Source of the DNA: Deltaproteobacteria bacterium UBA1386
GTDB lineage: Bacteria; Desulfobacterota; Syntrophorhabdia; Syntrophorhabdales; Syntrophorhabdaceae
Reading direction: 5' to 3'
Assembly: GCA_002305765.1 (NCBI GenBank)
Contig: DBQU01000013.1
Location: 27,353-41,065 of the forward strand
DNA length: 13,713 nucleotides
Shown here: in pieces, positions 13,533 through 13,713 of the stretch
How the letters are laid out: the number at the start of each line of letters is the position of its first letter
How positions within the stretch are numbered: position 1 is the stretch's first letter
The notes under the pieces: model-generated
Told to the model about the DNA's origin: nothing
Seen by the model: the letters and a program-made list of their open reading frames with translations, nothing else
Database searches by the model: none
Translations under genes and position numbers: made by a program

Positions 13533-13713
13533 GCTGTCAAAGGTGCAAAGGCGGTTGCGGGTCGCCTGTTTCGAGTTACGGGTCCAAGACCAGAGAAGGT
13601 TCAAGGGTAATGAGTTCAAGGGATCCGGGGAAGAAGGGGAGGTCGGGGCAGAGAGCCTTCGGAAGTACCGCGCAGACGGCTGCCTGTTCGCCAGTTGCCT
13701 CATAATTAAATGT

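Larger units (their letters stand above)
13366..13713. other. Non-coding, repeat-rich stretch of 348 bp
   Basis: No credible gene. The open minus-strand frame across it translates the inverted repeat into the familiar spurious pattern SFRRRPES...LRRNDV, a sign of repeat DNA rather than protein. It holds the inverted-repeat element listed separately and three exact copies of GTTCAAGGG (13372-13380, 13599-13607 and 13614-13622), plus a one-base variant (13380-13388). I see no terminator with a U-run directly after the kinase stop. Confidence 0.7.

Noticed and set aside
13374..13703. A 109-codon minus-strand frame at the right end
   Set aside because: Its middle is the inverted repeat translated into SFRRRPES and LRRNDV strings, a known artefact of such repeats, and the rest has no domain character.

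Overview
The window is GC-rich, gene-dense, Gram-negative DNA. The start of bamA, an LPS-type sugar kinase, a TonB-dependent receptor and a periplasmic YfiR protein all point to a double-membraned bacterium. The mixture of an MTA/SAH-deaminase salvage operon, a Mut7-C protein, 4-cysteine endonuclease III and PAS-hybrid kinases resembles anaerobic Desulfobacterota (former Deltaproteobacteria). That placement is inference from protein style, not a phylogeny.

The left 8.2 kb is read on the minus strand. In order of transcription it holds ligA (8201-6198) and then a start-less C-terminal remnant of a spore-coat-U (SCPU) type secreted protein (6197-5985). Next is a compact operon with 4-bp start/stop overlaps: an MTAP/MTIP-family nucleoside phosphorylase (5914-5219), an MTA/SAH deaminase (5222-3966) and a Mut7-C protein (3969-3514), with nth following after 25 bp (3488-2817). 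A near-consensus sigma70 promoter (2773-2745) then opens a two-gene envelope-sugar unit: a GT4 glycosyltransferase (2708-1740) and a protein with two tandem InaA/WaaP-like kinase domains (1743-322). The first 88 codons of bamA (264-1) run off the left edge.

The deaminase and phosphorylase together suggest MTA is deaminated to methylthioinosine and then phosphorolysed to hypoxanthine. The same pair could recycle 5'-deoxyadenosine from radical-SAM enzymes.

The right 5 kb is read on the plus strand from a 215-bp divergent region that carries a perfect 6-5-6 palindrome overlapping the likely ligA promoter. It is one tightly coupled three-gene unit: a TonB-dependent outer-membrane receptor (8417-10462), a secreted YfiR/DUF4154 protein (10467-10997) and a hybrid histidine kinase with a CHASE8-like periplasmic sensor, HAMP, PAS, HisKA, HATPase and C-terminal receiver (10990-13365). 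YfiR and a CHASE8 receptor are the partners of the Pseudomonas YfiBNR system, but there the receptor is a diguanylate cyclase. Here the same periplasmic pair appears to be wired to a phosphorelay and to an outer-membrane receptor. This is the most interesting system in the window.

The last 348 bp hold no credible gene. They contain a dRS3-like long inverted repeat with two 28-bp arms, possibly a MITE-like element of about 143 bp, and several copies of a 9-mer direct repeat.
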